DNA of 64,000 bases from Mastacembelus armatus (taxonomy: Eukaryota > Chordata > Actinopteri > Synbranchiformes > Mastacembelidae): positions 9,308,828 through 9,372,827 of the forward strand of contig NC_046650.1 of assembly GCF_900324485.2 (NCBI RefSeq), given 5' to 3'. The position numbers and the translations under genes are program-made. The notes beneath the pieces were generated by a model that did not search any database, was not told where the DNA came from, and saw only the letters and a program-made list of their open reading frames with translations. The number at the start of each line of letters is the position of its first letter. Position 1 is the stretch's first letter. Positions 10,969 to 20,570 of the stretch are shown in pieces.

Positions 10969-11514
10969 TGTTATGGTATGAGATTTCTGTTTCCTGTTGG
11001 TCTCTTATTTTGGTGTTCTGGTTTCTGGTTTCCTCTGTTCCTTAGATTAGTTACAGGTAGCTTTGTTTGATCCTACTGTTTGATCCTTTGTAGCATTTGT
11101 ATTTATGTCTGTTTGCACTGGAGTCCCCCCCCCGTACCTAAACAAATTCCTTGTGTGTGTGTGTGTGTGTGCACACACTTGGCAATAAAGCTCATTCTGA
11201 TTCTGATTCTGATTCTTTGTGGCTCGTTTCTTCATTAGTTTCACCTGTTTGTCATTAGTCTTGGTTCTGAATCTATTTATATCTCCTGTTTTTCTTTGTT
11301 CAGTATCGGAGCATTGTACGTATATGTACGTGTGTAATGTATGTGTTTATGTTTGTGAAAGGCGAGCTTTTTAGTTTTTGTTTTATGCCCCGCCTGTTGA
11401 GTGGCGGAGATGTTTGTTGCCTGTGCCTGGTAAATCCTGGCAATATAAAGAACTTGTCCTGCATTTGGGTCCTCTCTTCTCCTCCTTCACCACCACCACC
11501 ACCACATCGTAACA
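10969..11514. mobile_element. Solo LTR of a retrovirus-like element (fossil)
   Basis: A 546-bp block begins TGTTA and ends TAACA, the usual TG...CA ends. It is flanked on both sides by the 5-base duplication ATATA (10964-10968 and 11515-11519). The matching site in unit A lacks it. No internal region or second LTR is present, so it is a solo LTR. Family not determined; a 5-base target duplication fits Gypsy or ERV types. It is younger than the tandem duplication if unit A never had it. Confidence 0.75.
11120..11215 (+). mobile_element. Nested LINE/SINE 3' tail-like fragment inside the solo LTR
   Basis: The segment includes a C run, a (GT)n run at 11152-11171, then GGCAATAAAGCTC followed by repeats of TGATTC. 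This ending is common at teleost retroposon 3' tails. Assignment is from memory and the element is only a fragment. Confidence 0.4.
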
Positions 11515-12635
11515 ATATAATACATATATATGATCACTAATCTGTAATTATTGAGAAATATGTCAGAGACCTTCTGAAATAAAAAGGACATTTGTTTTGC
11601 AGTGAGCTTTAACATATTCCAACGATGCATGGTCATCTGACTTTATGATGCAGAATATTAAGGGCCAGAAAGGACAACAAGGACATACACCTGCACAAGT
11701 TAAAAAAAAAGTGACAATATATAAGTTATGTGATCCTAAATCTGTAAAGACAAAATATCGGTTTAGTTAATTGTCTGATGATGTGTTTTTCTCTGTCTGT
11801 GCATAAAGGTATTCTGGGAAATGTAGTTAATCTATTTCTTCATAGTCAGTGATGGAAGAATTTATTTTTGTTCATTTGCTTCTAGTCATTGGCCAAAAAA
11901 GAGAACTGTGATAAAAGTGAGAATAATCTCTGAGTTAGATGAATCTTTAGTTTAAAACATTTTCATTTCTGATTTTCAGGTACAGTTGGAAAAGCAGGAC
12001 ATGTGTCAAGTCAACATCAGTTTAAATTTTCTGTAGAGCACTGAAACTATTATCCACACCCACAGTTACTCATTTAGCCTACTCACTTTTGTTTTACTGT
12101 AAATTTTACTGTACTTACAAAAGCTATCACACAAACTTCATTAGAAGTTCTTCTAAACTGAACATAAGCAATGGAGTCAAATGTTCTTTGTCTTTCTATT
12201 ATTATCTGGAGAATTATTGATTAATTCGAATTTTTACCAATTTATTCTGAGTACAGGTTGTTGAGTATAAAAAACATTCAAAGGCTCACTCATCATTCAT
12301 CGTTATGAAGAAGCAACTTTTTACCAAAGACAAATACAGACGTGTTATTATGTACTGTGTAAATGTGGCTGTGCGGCAATATTGACTCATTATATTCCCC
12401 AAATTGTTTGTTATTGCCCGTCTCTTGTTTGTACAGTTACTATGGTCTTTTTGATAAAAAATCTTGTTTCATCTGGATACAAGGCTGGTGAAGAGAGTAA
12501 GACAGACCCTAAAACATTAAAGCTGCAGGTTTTATTAAAAGGTTAGATGTGTAAAGAAGGGCACACATGTAGAGTGGAGTGTAACTGTTCCCTTGAAATA
12601 AGAGCATTTCTTTTCCAAGTGACTTAGCGGAAGGG

Positions 12636-12651
12636 CTTCATTTTCATTTTC
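12636..12651 (-). promoter_or_regulatory. ISRE-like element upstream of SAMD9-like copy B
   Basis: On the minus strand the site reads GAAAATGAAAATGAAG, that is GAAA-NN-GAAA-NN-GAAG, a strong match to the IRF/ISRE consensus. It sits about 160 bases upstream of the TATA box, at the position of the element in unit A. Confidence 0.6.
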
Positions 12652-12810
12652 ATGTAAACGGGAGATGTAGAAACGTAACTTGTCTTTCAGTCACGTCATT
12701 CATACGCTGGATCACCAAGAAGGAATTCAAGGCACTCAGCACAATGCAATATATGCTGCATCCAAGCTAAAAGCATGTAGAGTATGCAGAAGGCGTGCCT
12801 CAAAGCCCCT

Positions 12811-12819
12811 TATATATAA
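12811..12819 (+). promoter_or_regulatory. TATA box of SAMD9-like copy B
   Basis: TATATATAA is in the position equivalent to the TATA box of copy A. It is followed by a conserved first exon ending CTCAACCAG at 12866 before the GT donor. Confidence 0.55.
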
Positions 12820-12839
12820 CTGCCTAATTTGTTAAGGCT

Positions 12840-12866
12840 TTCAAACAGCTGCTGGATCTCAACCAG
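12840..12866 (+). other. Non-coding first exon of SAMD9-like copy B (approximate start)
   Basis: Conserved with 6985-7012. It would splice across a 1,296-base intron to the acceptor ending at 14162. The 5' end is inferred. Confidence 0.45.
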
Positions 12867-13254
12867 GTAACATGATTTGCATAAAGTTTTTTGGCTATTT
12901 TTTTTTAATATTGTTTTTCCTGATTTGAGCTTTGATCTTGATTTGAACCGTATTTGTTTTTAAAATACTCTTTGTTCTTTTGTCTTGTCACCTTTTTCAA
13001 CCTCATAGTTATCATGCTGAATCAAAGATTATAACATTTTCAAGGCTTTATTTTTAACTTATCTGATAGCGATAATAATAAAGCATCAAAACCCATTCCA
13101 TTAATATCTACTTACTGTAATATCAAAGTGAAACTTTTCACATTTTTTTAAAACATTAAGTCACCTGTGATAAAAATAATTTGTAAGTTGTTAATTTATA
13201 AGTAACTTTAATAATGTTTATTCCGTAATTTAATAATGCTTTATAGCTGTGAAT

Positions 13255-14095
13255 GAGGCAATATAGAAGCCTGGAAGGTCGGTGGATTCAGCTGATTTTG
13301 TTGTGTTGTATTTGTGACCTACTGTATAGATCTTTCATGAGAATATGTCTGGATTTCGTTCACAGAGTTATAGGACATGCAAACTGTGTAGCCTACCAGC
13401 TATTGTGTTACACTGTTATTATCCAGTTTGACCAGCTAACCATGCTGCGCATGTCATCTGTGTGTCTATCAGTGTTTTTGACCTGTTCTGTTGATTTGTG
13501 CTGCCTGAGGGAATTTAGCTGTGCAATTCCCATGAAATAATACATCTCAAAGTGTGACGACATCTTGCATCTTTTATTAAAAATATGGGTTGACTCTACG
13601 TACACTGTCAGAGTATGGGGGCATGTTTTGATGCTCTTATTATTAACAATAATAAGTAGACCTATCATGCTATTAGAATGACTCTAACCCCACACTACAC
13701 CACTTCTCACTGTTGGATAACTGATAAATAATCAACAGAACCAGAATATATTGAGATTAATGGATATTTAAAATGCTGATAAAAACTAAGATTTATTAAA
13801 GCAATGTGTGCTTGACAAAAAGTCTGCACAGATTTATGAACATGGAAACACAACCCAATCTTTTAGGTTGGCACATGGGCACTGGTGAAAGCAGGTGCAC
13901 GGTTGCTGGGCACTATGGTTGCTATGTGCGTAGACGTAATGACGTCTTTTCAGCACTGCAAAGAGAGTGTTAAATTGAGCTAGATGTGAGGACTCTGAGA
14001 GGTTCATGAACTTATCCTTCTACTTTATTATTGCTGGTCAAGTTGACTGTCCAAGGCAGGCCAAATGATGCTGCTCCTAACAGTCTGTCTGCCAC
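13255..14095. other. Intron segment of copy B with no counterpart in copy A
   Basis: Intron 1 is 655 bases in copy A but 1,296 in copy B. This block has no similarity to the copy A intron; similarity resumes just before the acceptor. It contains short open frames but no recognised protein or repeat. Confidence 0.4.
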
Positions 14096-14198
14096 TGAAC
14101 AACAGGATATACAAACCACATAAAACAAAATGACTAACACGGGCACTTTTTTTTTCAAGCAGGCCCAAGGAGGAAAAAAACTTTTAATCTTCATTTTA

Positions 14199-14231
14199 AT
14201 GTGTCTACCGGCATGGAAGGTGATACAGTAG
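14199..14231 (+). other. Upstream ORF overlapping the start of SAMD9-like copy B
   Basis: ATG at 14199 opens a ten-codon frame that stops at 14231 and overlaps the main ATG at 14213, as in copy A. Confidence 0.5.
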
Positions 14232-16336
14232 AAACTGTGACCCCTGTCCTCGCAGATGAAATCTCTGTGGATGAAGATGAGGAGGAGACCACAGAGGAGT
14301 ACCAACGCCTTTCTGAAACTATTTCAGAATATGTGAAAACAAATAGAGACGCCACCAACACACAACTGTTTTCATTTTTGGCGCTGCTGAATGCATATGT
14401 TCCTGACTCCTATCTTTTGATGTCTGAGTGTCAGAAGGTTCTTGGACCACCTGATCCCATTGATGGAGGACCCCCCTTTGAAGAAAGAATGAAGCCTTTC
14501 ACTGCCTTGATCAACACATCCAAGCCACTCCCTGGTCACGTGTGCATTATTAACTCAGCAACTGCACAGGAAGTTGTGGAGCTACTAGATAAGTTAGGGA
14601 TTACTAGGAGCACTACAACGAAGAATTTCATGTCGTCACTTTGCAGTGATCAGATCCAACCACACATAATGGAGTTCATCAAGGACTTGCTGACAAAGAG
14701 AGAAAAGGGAGTGAATGGTAAAAAGAAGTTCTCAAGGTTGATAGAAGACATACAGAAGAAGAATTTTTTCCATGCTGTCTCTGTCTTGAAAATGGCTTCA
14801 CTGAAATTTGAACAGAACCCCATGTTCCCCCAAACCCTTTCCCGTCTCTGGTACGTTGGAAAAAACACACCTGACTATGAAAAAGCTGAAAAGTGGGCAT
14901 GCACGGCCATTGAAAGGGCTCCAAGAAACTCGTTTGTGGCTGACACTCTTGGTCAGATTTACAAGATCCTTTTAATGAGGGAAGCTCAGCAACCACTGGA
15001 AATCTTATACATGGCAGATAAGGCCTTGACAGCATTTAAAAAGGTGGAGGAGAAAGCTGAGAATGAAGAAGGTCAAGAGATGGAGGACATTGCAGGTGCA
15101 GTCAGCCTTTCAGCTGTCTTCAACAACAGAGGCCTTTTTGGTTTCATTCAAGTGGCAAAGATAGCCTTTGAGAAACTCAGAGCTGTGCAGCCTAATCCAG
15201 GGTGGTGCTGGAGTTGGATCCAAAGCAAAAGAATGAAAGTTGACTCTACATTTGACTTTTTTGAGTGGTATCTAACCTACTCCCAGCCTGACATGACAAC
15301 TCTGGAGCCATATTACTTCTGGAGGGATGTGGCACTTTGTTACAAATACTACACAAGAAAAATGGCAGTCAAATCCACCAGCTTTCCAGGCCTCCTAGAT
15401 TGTCTCAGTCATGGCCTTTTCATATCAAAAGGAAGACGTGCTAGGTTTAGGGAGACTGCAGCAGAGAAAGACATATCTGAAATAGAGGCTATACGGGATG
15501 GTTTGAAGACCACCTACGAGGACAATGATGATGATGTTGCAGTAGCAGAAAGGTACATTCTCTCCAACATTATCTTGAGTAACAAGATGCCTGATTCTCA
15601 TGACCTCACCCTGGTGACAGAGCTCCAAACAATAATTCAGAGATTCCTTAACACAAAAGTGGGGCAAAGAAGTCCTGAGTTCTACCTTTTGGTTCTGCTG
15701 CTGTTTTGGCCTGAGGTGGTGCAAGAAGAGGATGATGAAGAGGTGGAACAACAGACCACTGATGAAAACTGCTTGGAAAACAAATCTTGGGACGATAAGG
15801 ACAGTGATGAAGAGCAAGAAACAGGAGGACAGCCTACACAACCATCTCCTGACCTGCAGCAGTTTGTCACTTTCATGGAATCTGCGTATAACAGGAAATA
15901 CGCCAAGTACCTTCGAGGCCGTTACCTGTTGCCTCTGTTTTTTCTGGCAAAGGGCTCTGGACTGGGCAAATGGATTCACAAATCAAGGCTGGACGCCATT
16001 GTGGAAGAAAAGGTGGACACCGAACTAGCTGGTACAGACCATGACAACATTATGAAGAAGAAACGGATCAATGAAATGTGGATGAACGGAGATGTGTGGC
16101 AAATACCAGAGGTCAAAGAAATCCTTCTTCCTGTCCAGGCAGTCCCATGGCAGCATCCCATGATTCCACAGAGGCCAGATGAACAGAAAATGTTTGTTTG
16201 GGCTGGAGGGAAAAAAATAGAGGCTGCAATAAAGTTTGAATCTCCAGCACAGAGCCCTGTGCTTTTCTACCTCGGCTTCACCATTCAGGGCCCTCTCATC
16301 ATTGAAGTGGGAGTTCCTGGCACATATGGACAGTGA
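14213..16336 (+). CDS. SAMD9/SAMD9L-like protein, copy B (TPR and OB regions only)
   Basis: One coding exon of 707 residues with the same layout as copy A: acidic leader, SAMD9-type helical and TPR region, internal acidic stretch, C-terminal OB-like region with FYLGFTIQG. Start chosen at the ATG with A/G Kozak bases (14213) rather than the GTG at 14201; the acceptor ends at 14162. By eye the protein is well over 90% identical to copy A. A six-residue net gain lies around AVQPNPGWCWSWIQ where copy A reads AEQKSWVE. It has no SAM, SIR2 or NTPase part. It is intact, so both copies may be expressed. Interferon regulation is suggested by the upstream ISRE-like site. Role as effector, decoy or regulator of full SAMD9-like proteins is unknown. 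Confidence 0.85.
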   Translation: MEGDTVETVTPVLADEISVDEDEEETTEEYQRLSETISEYVKTNRDATNTQLFSFLALLNAYVPDSYLLMSECQKVLGPPDPIDGGPPFEERMKPFTALINTSKPLPGHVCIINSATAQEVVELLDKLGITRSTTTKNFMSSLCSDQIQPHIMEFIKDLLTKREKGVNGKKKFSRLIEDIQKKNFFHAVSVLKMASLKFEQNPMFPQTLSRLWYVGKNTPDYEKAEKWACTAIERAPRNSFVADTLGQIYKILLMREAQQPLEILYMADKALTAFKKVEEKAENEEGQEMEDIAGAVSLSAVFNNRGLFGFIQVAKIAFEKLRAVQPNPGWCWSWIQSKRMKVDSTFDFFEWYLTYSQPDMTTLEPYYFWRDVALCYKYYTRKMAVKSTSFPGLLDCLSHGLFISKGRRARFRETAAEKDISEIEAIRDGLKTTYEDNDDDVAVAERYILSNIILSNKMPDSHDLTLVTELQTIIQRFLNTKVGQRSPEFYLLVLLLFWPEVVQEEDDEEVEQQTTDENCLENKSWDDKDSDEEQETGGQPTQPSPDLQQFVTFMESAYNRKYAKYLRGRYLLPLFFLAKGSGLGKWIHKSRLDAIVEEKVDTELAGTDHDNIMKKKRINEMWMNGDVWQIPEVKEILLPVQAVPWQHPMIPQRPDEQKMFVWAGGKKIEAAIKFESPAQSPVLFYLGFTIQGPLIIEVGVPGTYGQ

Positions 16337-16429
16337 CTGTCACAATGTGAACATTAGCACATCATGCTAACAATAACAATGCTAGGTGATCATTAAAGTC
16401 AATAGGGTTTATCCTCTCAGCATCATGAG

Positions 16430-16435
16430 AATAAA
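16430..16435 (+). terminator. Polyadenylation signal for SAMD9-like copy B
   Basis: AATAAA lies 94 bases after the stop, matching copy A. Confidence 0.45.
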
Positions 16436-16876
16436 ATGTTTTTTCTAATAATCATAATCAATCACAATATTATCTTCCAGGTGGTGGTGTCAGACCAGAT
16501 CACAGTCATATTTCACAGTTTAAAAATGAGCATTGAGTCTGAATCTGAAGCAAAGAAGAAAATAACAAACTGATTGTTTTTTCCTAAAATATCCTTTTCT
16601 CATACAGCCTACTGGCATATATCCATAAATAGGTGGTAGAATTGTTGTATTGGTCCAAATTTTAGGATGGTCTATTTTATGTTGTTGATTCATTCTTCTG
16701 TTAATTGTACTTTTGTCATTAAAATATATTTATCCATATATTATCCATGAATTGTAGCATAAATCGGTTTTTAAAAATATGTATGTATAAAGAATGTTGT
16801 GAAAATTAAAGGAAATCAGAAATAAAATTGAAATTGAAATGTTGATTTATTGCCTACATTTACTGATTTCTTTATG

Positions 16877-17163
16877 TTGGCGGCAGTCGTGGCCTAATGG
16901 ATAGGGAGTCGGACTTCTAACCTGAAAGTTGCGGGTTCGGCAGGAATTGTTGGTGGGGTGGAGTGAAGATGGGGTTCTCTCCACCTTGAACAGCACGACT
17001 GAGGTGAGACCCTTGAGCAAGGCACTGAACCCCCAACTGCTCTCTGGGCACTGCAGCAATGCTGCCCACTGCTCTGGGCGTGTGTTCACAGGGTGTGCGT
17101 GCACTTGGGTGGATTAAATGCAGAGTGGAATTTCCTAGTTTGGGATGAATAAAAGTAGATCTT
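16877..17163 (+). mobile_element. tRNA-derived V-SINE
   Basis: The head reads like a tRNA (GTGGCCTAATGGATAGG A-box region, GCGGGTTCG B-box region). It is followed by the conserved V-SINE core with CTTGAGCAAGGCACTGAACC and a TGCCCACTGCTC motif. It interrupts sequence that is continuous in unit A (after GATTTCTTCATG), so it entered unit B. It is not a functional tRNA gene. Confidence 0.8.
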
Positions 17164-17248
17164 AATATATTTATTTTTGGACAAGTCTTCTTTTTTATTT
17201 AGAAAGTTAACCTGTTTATTTCCACATTCATTTATTAAATTGTCCAAT

Positions 17249-17284
17249 GTGGGTGGAAACCGGAGCACCCGGAGTAAACCCATG
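17249..17284. repeat. Fragment of a common teleost interspersed repeat
   Basis: The segment GGAAACCGGAGCACCCGG resembles a very widespread fish repeat segment. It lies at the edge of duplication unit B and forms part of the tail of the open frame described next. Confidence 0.4.
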
Positions 17285-17353
17285 TCAACACATTGTGTGG
17301 CCCTGTCCACTGCTGACAGTGTACACTGCTGCAGTGCTGCAACCCTCCTCCAC

Positions 17354-17741
17354 CTGTAATGATGTGGGTTTGTAAAGTCTGGACAATGGCTTTGTCCATG
17401 TCTGGATCCTGTAATAATATCATCGACTCCAGCAGGGGCTTGTTGCAGAACTGCTTCTGCAGGTCTTTCACCACATCCTTGAAGAGAATCTTGGTGCTCT
17501 TCAGGTCTGGGCAGAAACCTTTAGTGACACGCAGTCCCTCCACTGTCTGATCCACCAGACGTTTGGTGTGGGAGACCCAGTCCTCCTGGCTGCGGTTCTG
17601 GAGAGCGTGACACTTGGTCAGCACTCTGACCGTCAGCAGGGTGACGAACAGCCGGAGCTGGTCCTCACTTTCTGCCTGGGTTGTGGCTTCACCAGCAGGA
17701 GCAGAGGCATCAGCAGACTCAGCTGCTTGAGGTTGATCCAT
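17354..17741 (-). CDS. Exon of an unrecognised protein (129 codons, minus strand)
   Basis: The ATG at 17741 sits in a strong Kozak context (GGTCACCATGG). The frame encodes an acidic Ala/Glu-rich start (MDQPQAAESADASAPAGE) and then a helical, Leu- and Lys-rich region with LRLFVTLLTVRVLTKCHAL and DVVKDLQKQFC. The frame stays open to 17235, but past 17354 it runs into low-quality and repeat-derived sequence, and a donor-like ACAG/GTGGAG lies at 17354/17353. The conserved part probably ends there. I found no downstream exon on this strand before duplication unit B. It may be a gene fragment or a gene whose end was displaced. I do not recognise the family. An upstream donor-like CAGTAAGT suggests an extra 5' exon. 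Confidence 0.4.
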
Positions 17742-17952
17742 GGTGACCTCAGAGTTGTTTTGCTTCTCTGCGATGGTTTCTGGTGTATGACACTTGTTTG
17801 TGGTTCTTCCATTTTCTAGGATACTTACTGGTCTTCAGTGGTTGAGTAGTCTCTGTGTTGAGAGGTTCTGAATCATTGAACTTTGTTCTGCTGCAGAGTC
17901 ATTGGTTCTAAAGTTCCACTGCGATGTCACAGGAAGAACTCAGGTCCTTTTC

Positions 17953-18098
17953 CCAGTGATGACAGAAGTATTCAGTTCTTTTACTTAGGCCTAATTAGCA
18001 ATAACACACTGTCAATATACTCCACTACAAGTCCTGCATTCAAATCATACTTAAGTAAGTGTCTAATTGTTAACAGCAAAACTACTTCAAGTATTAAG
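17953..18098. mobile_element. Degraded hAT-like miniature transposon
   Basis: The order CAGTGATGACAGAAGTATTC, TTTTACTTA, CTGCATTCAAA, ACTTAAGTAAG follows a very common teleost non-autonomous hAT element that I recall. It is short of full length and diverged. Confidence 0.5.
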
Positions 18099-18300
18099 CA
18101 GGAGTCACCAACCCTGGTCATCAAGGGCCACTGTCCAGATATCCCTGTTTGCATGATATTTATGTCCTGTATCTGATGTTATGGGACCCTCAGTCAGCAC
18201 AATAATGCAGATATATTAAACTGACAGATGATAAAACAAACAAACAAACAAAGAAGAAATGATGTGTTGATTCTATCAAAGAATTTCTCCCAGACTTTGG
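18099..18300. repeat. Second interspersed-repeat fragment and (AAAC)n tract
   Basis: GGAGTCACCAACCCTGGTC followed by AGGGCCACTGTCC resembles another widespread fish repeat. An (AAAC)n run lies near 18235-18253. Confidence 0.4.
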
Positions 18301-18950
18301 GAAACAGAGAAATTGTTTTATTTGAAATATCTGGAAACCTGTGCTATTTTCTTCGTCTGGATCACAGGGTCATCTGAAAACTTCTCCTTTATAGGTGGCT
18401 ATGTTTTCATATTCTGTAAGTGATCATCACTTATCCTGATATCTGGTATCACAGATATCAGACTATAATATCATCTGATATACTGCATATTTATTTTAGG
18501 ATGTGGGTTGGCTTCTTGTGCAGAATCTAAAAATCTTCTTTTATTGCAAATACACTGCTTATGTAACGTGTAATGAATTATTTTTACATTGCTGCATTGG
18601 CATTTTAATTAGCCAACAAAATTAACTAACAAAACATACCAACAAAACAGTAAAACAACAATCTGAAAATATTGTTAACAAAAGAGAAAACAAAACATTT
18701 TAGGGAACATATGAACAATGTGTTTTAATTAAATATAGTCTAAGTTTGTTATTTTTGGCACCTGAGGGCTACTGTACATTATGGGCAGAAAGCTTTTCCC
18801 ACGGTAAACTGGTCAGGGTGAATGTTAGCAGCAGATTAAGGTAAAGGGAAACACAGATCTATAGGGGAAACAAAATTTGCTCCTGAGTCTTGGGATCCAC
18901 CGCTGTTTAATAATACTAACAACAGCTTACAAGAACACACAAAAACAACA
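18300..18950. other. Intergenic stretch, nothing recognised
   Basis: AT-rich sequence with no plausible exon, repeat terminus or RNA gene seen on either strand. Confidence 0.4.
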
Positions 18951-19389
18951 TTTATTTAAAAGCGGGCCATCCGTGTAGTCTGAATGCAGTGTAAAAAAAC
19001 CCCAGAATTTCCGAGGAGCCGTGAAGGCAGCATATTCCCGCATCCACCTGACCGGTTTCAGTTAGCCGTCCGTGTGTTGGGCTGCGGGTCCAGCCGTCCT
19101 TTTGTGGCAAAAACCGATAACTCCAGATGAGGCACTGAATACCCGGTGCCTGGGATCCGTTTCCTCGGTCTCCTGAAGCAGCCCGAACTATTTGCGGACA
19201 CAGCGAAAACAAAACACCAGCGGGAAAACAGGGGGCAGCGTTATTTGACGTTAGCGCTAACGGCTGGTTGACATGTTAGCCCCGGTACGACAGGTGCACC
19301 GCATCCTCGACGACTGAGCGACACCGTGTGCGGGACAGACAGCTCTGGAAATCTGAAAATCAGGCTTCAGCCTTGTACCAAGACAACCT
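18950..19389 (+). promoter_or_regulatory. CpG-richer promoter region and non-coding first exon of the TRIM gene
   Basis: GC and CpG content rises sharply here compared with the AT-rich flanks. A plausible first exon ends ACAACCT at 19389 before a GTGAGTACC donor, and the next exon begins after the CTCCCAG acceptor ending near 20517. The transcription start was not located; no TATA box was seen, as expected for a CpG-type promoter. Confidence 0.45.
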
Positions 19390-20570
19390 GTGAGTACCTA
19401 ACTAATGTTACATCATGAAGGTATTTGGCCGGAAGCTGGTGCATCTGTGGCAGCTCAGCCAGGCGGAGATTAGTGAAGCTAACGAGGTGGGATAGCTGAT
19501 AGTTCATTCACTGTTGGGGCAGAAACACGGACTGTTTTCACCAAGTTTAGCTAAAGAGCGGGACAAATAACCGTGTTGGCAGGTTTTCTCCAGGCCTGTT
19601 GTTCCAGTTTGTTTTACTTTCATCTTTGGTCTTTACTGAAGCACATGGAGGAAGTGGTAAGTTAATGCTGCTGGTGAACTAGATCATATGTGTTTACTAA
19701 ACACATGGTTAGAAATAACTTAACAGGCCTTTTAAATCACACCCACAGGTTCATCAGTGTTGTGTGTGTCTACACACACTCTCCTAGTCTCGCTTTCCCA
19801 CACACCTCCCTCCTTCTCTTGGCTGTTTTTCACCTTATTGCCTTTTTTCAACACTTTATCATCCTCGTTTTTCATTTGTATTGTTGGAACTGGAATGTCC
19901 TCCCTCAGTTCCTCGTGTTCGTTCAATTGATAAAACGGAGGAGATGAATGTGGTCTCAAATTAGCCATTTATTAAAACACACTGAATAAAGCAGTTACAG
20001 AGCTCCGGGTCAAACTTTCCCTAACCAATAACAGCCTCTGTCAGGGCACGAAGTCTGACTGACTATTTTTCCCTTAACCCGGTGATAATATTACAGAATG
20101 AAATGTGCAATCTTTAGGAAGCTGGCGTGTTCTTCTCCCATAGGTTGAGAACGCTGGGATGTCCCGAGATATCCCCTGTTGTTATGCCTCCTGGCAGAGG
20201 TCAAGCTGCCCTGTAAGACAGAGTTCAACAACAAAAGCACCAGGCACATCCTATCTGATGTTATGTCTAATTTATTTCTCGTCTTGTGGGAAACCTTGCA
20301 ATTACTGAAAAACAAGTTCATGTCTAAACTACTAGTGTTTCACACATACTAAAATGCTTCATGATTATACTGTAATAATGCCTTAAAAGTTTGATCTATA
20401 ATATGATGAAAGTAATCTAATACTGCCTTATACCTTAAGCTGTAATGTAATAGAAGTAATAATTCCCACAATATCCATCCTAATTTTTCTCTTTCCTTTT
20501 TATTTTTTGTCTCCCAGGGTATCTGCCTGCCTCCAGCTGACCTTTCTGGCCTCACAGTCTGAAATCTGAT

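Larger units (their letters stand above)
10790..17245 (+). repeat. Tandem segmental duplication, unit B
   Basis: Second copy of the unit at 5650-10400. It differs by a solo LTR (10969-11514), a replaced or expanded intron segment (about 13255-14095) and a V-SINE near its right end. None of these is present in unit A, so they are later than the duplication or were lost from A. Confidence 0.8.

Noticed and set aside
16879-16940. Possible tRNA gene
   Set aside because: The A- and B-box region continues into a V-SINE core, so it is a SINE head.
19414-19485. Small open frame starting MKVFGRKLVHLWQLSQ
   Set aside because: It has a donor-like end but lies inside the intron after the TRIM first exon, has no recognised match, and no acceptor in phase was found.
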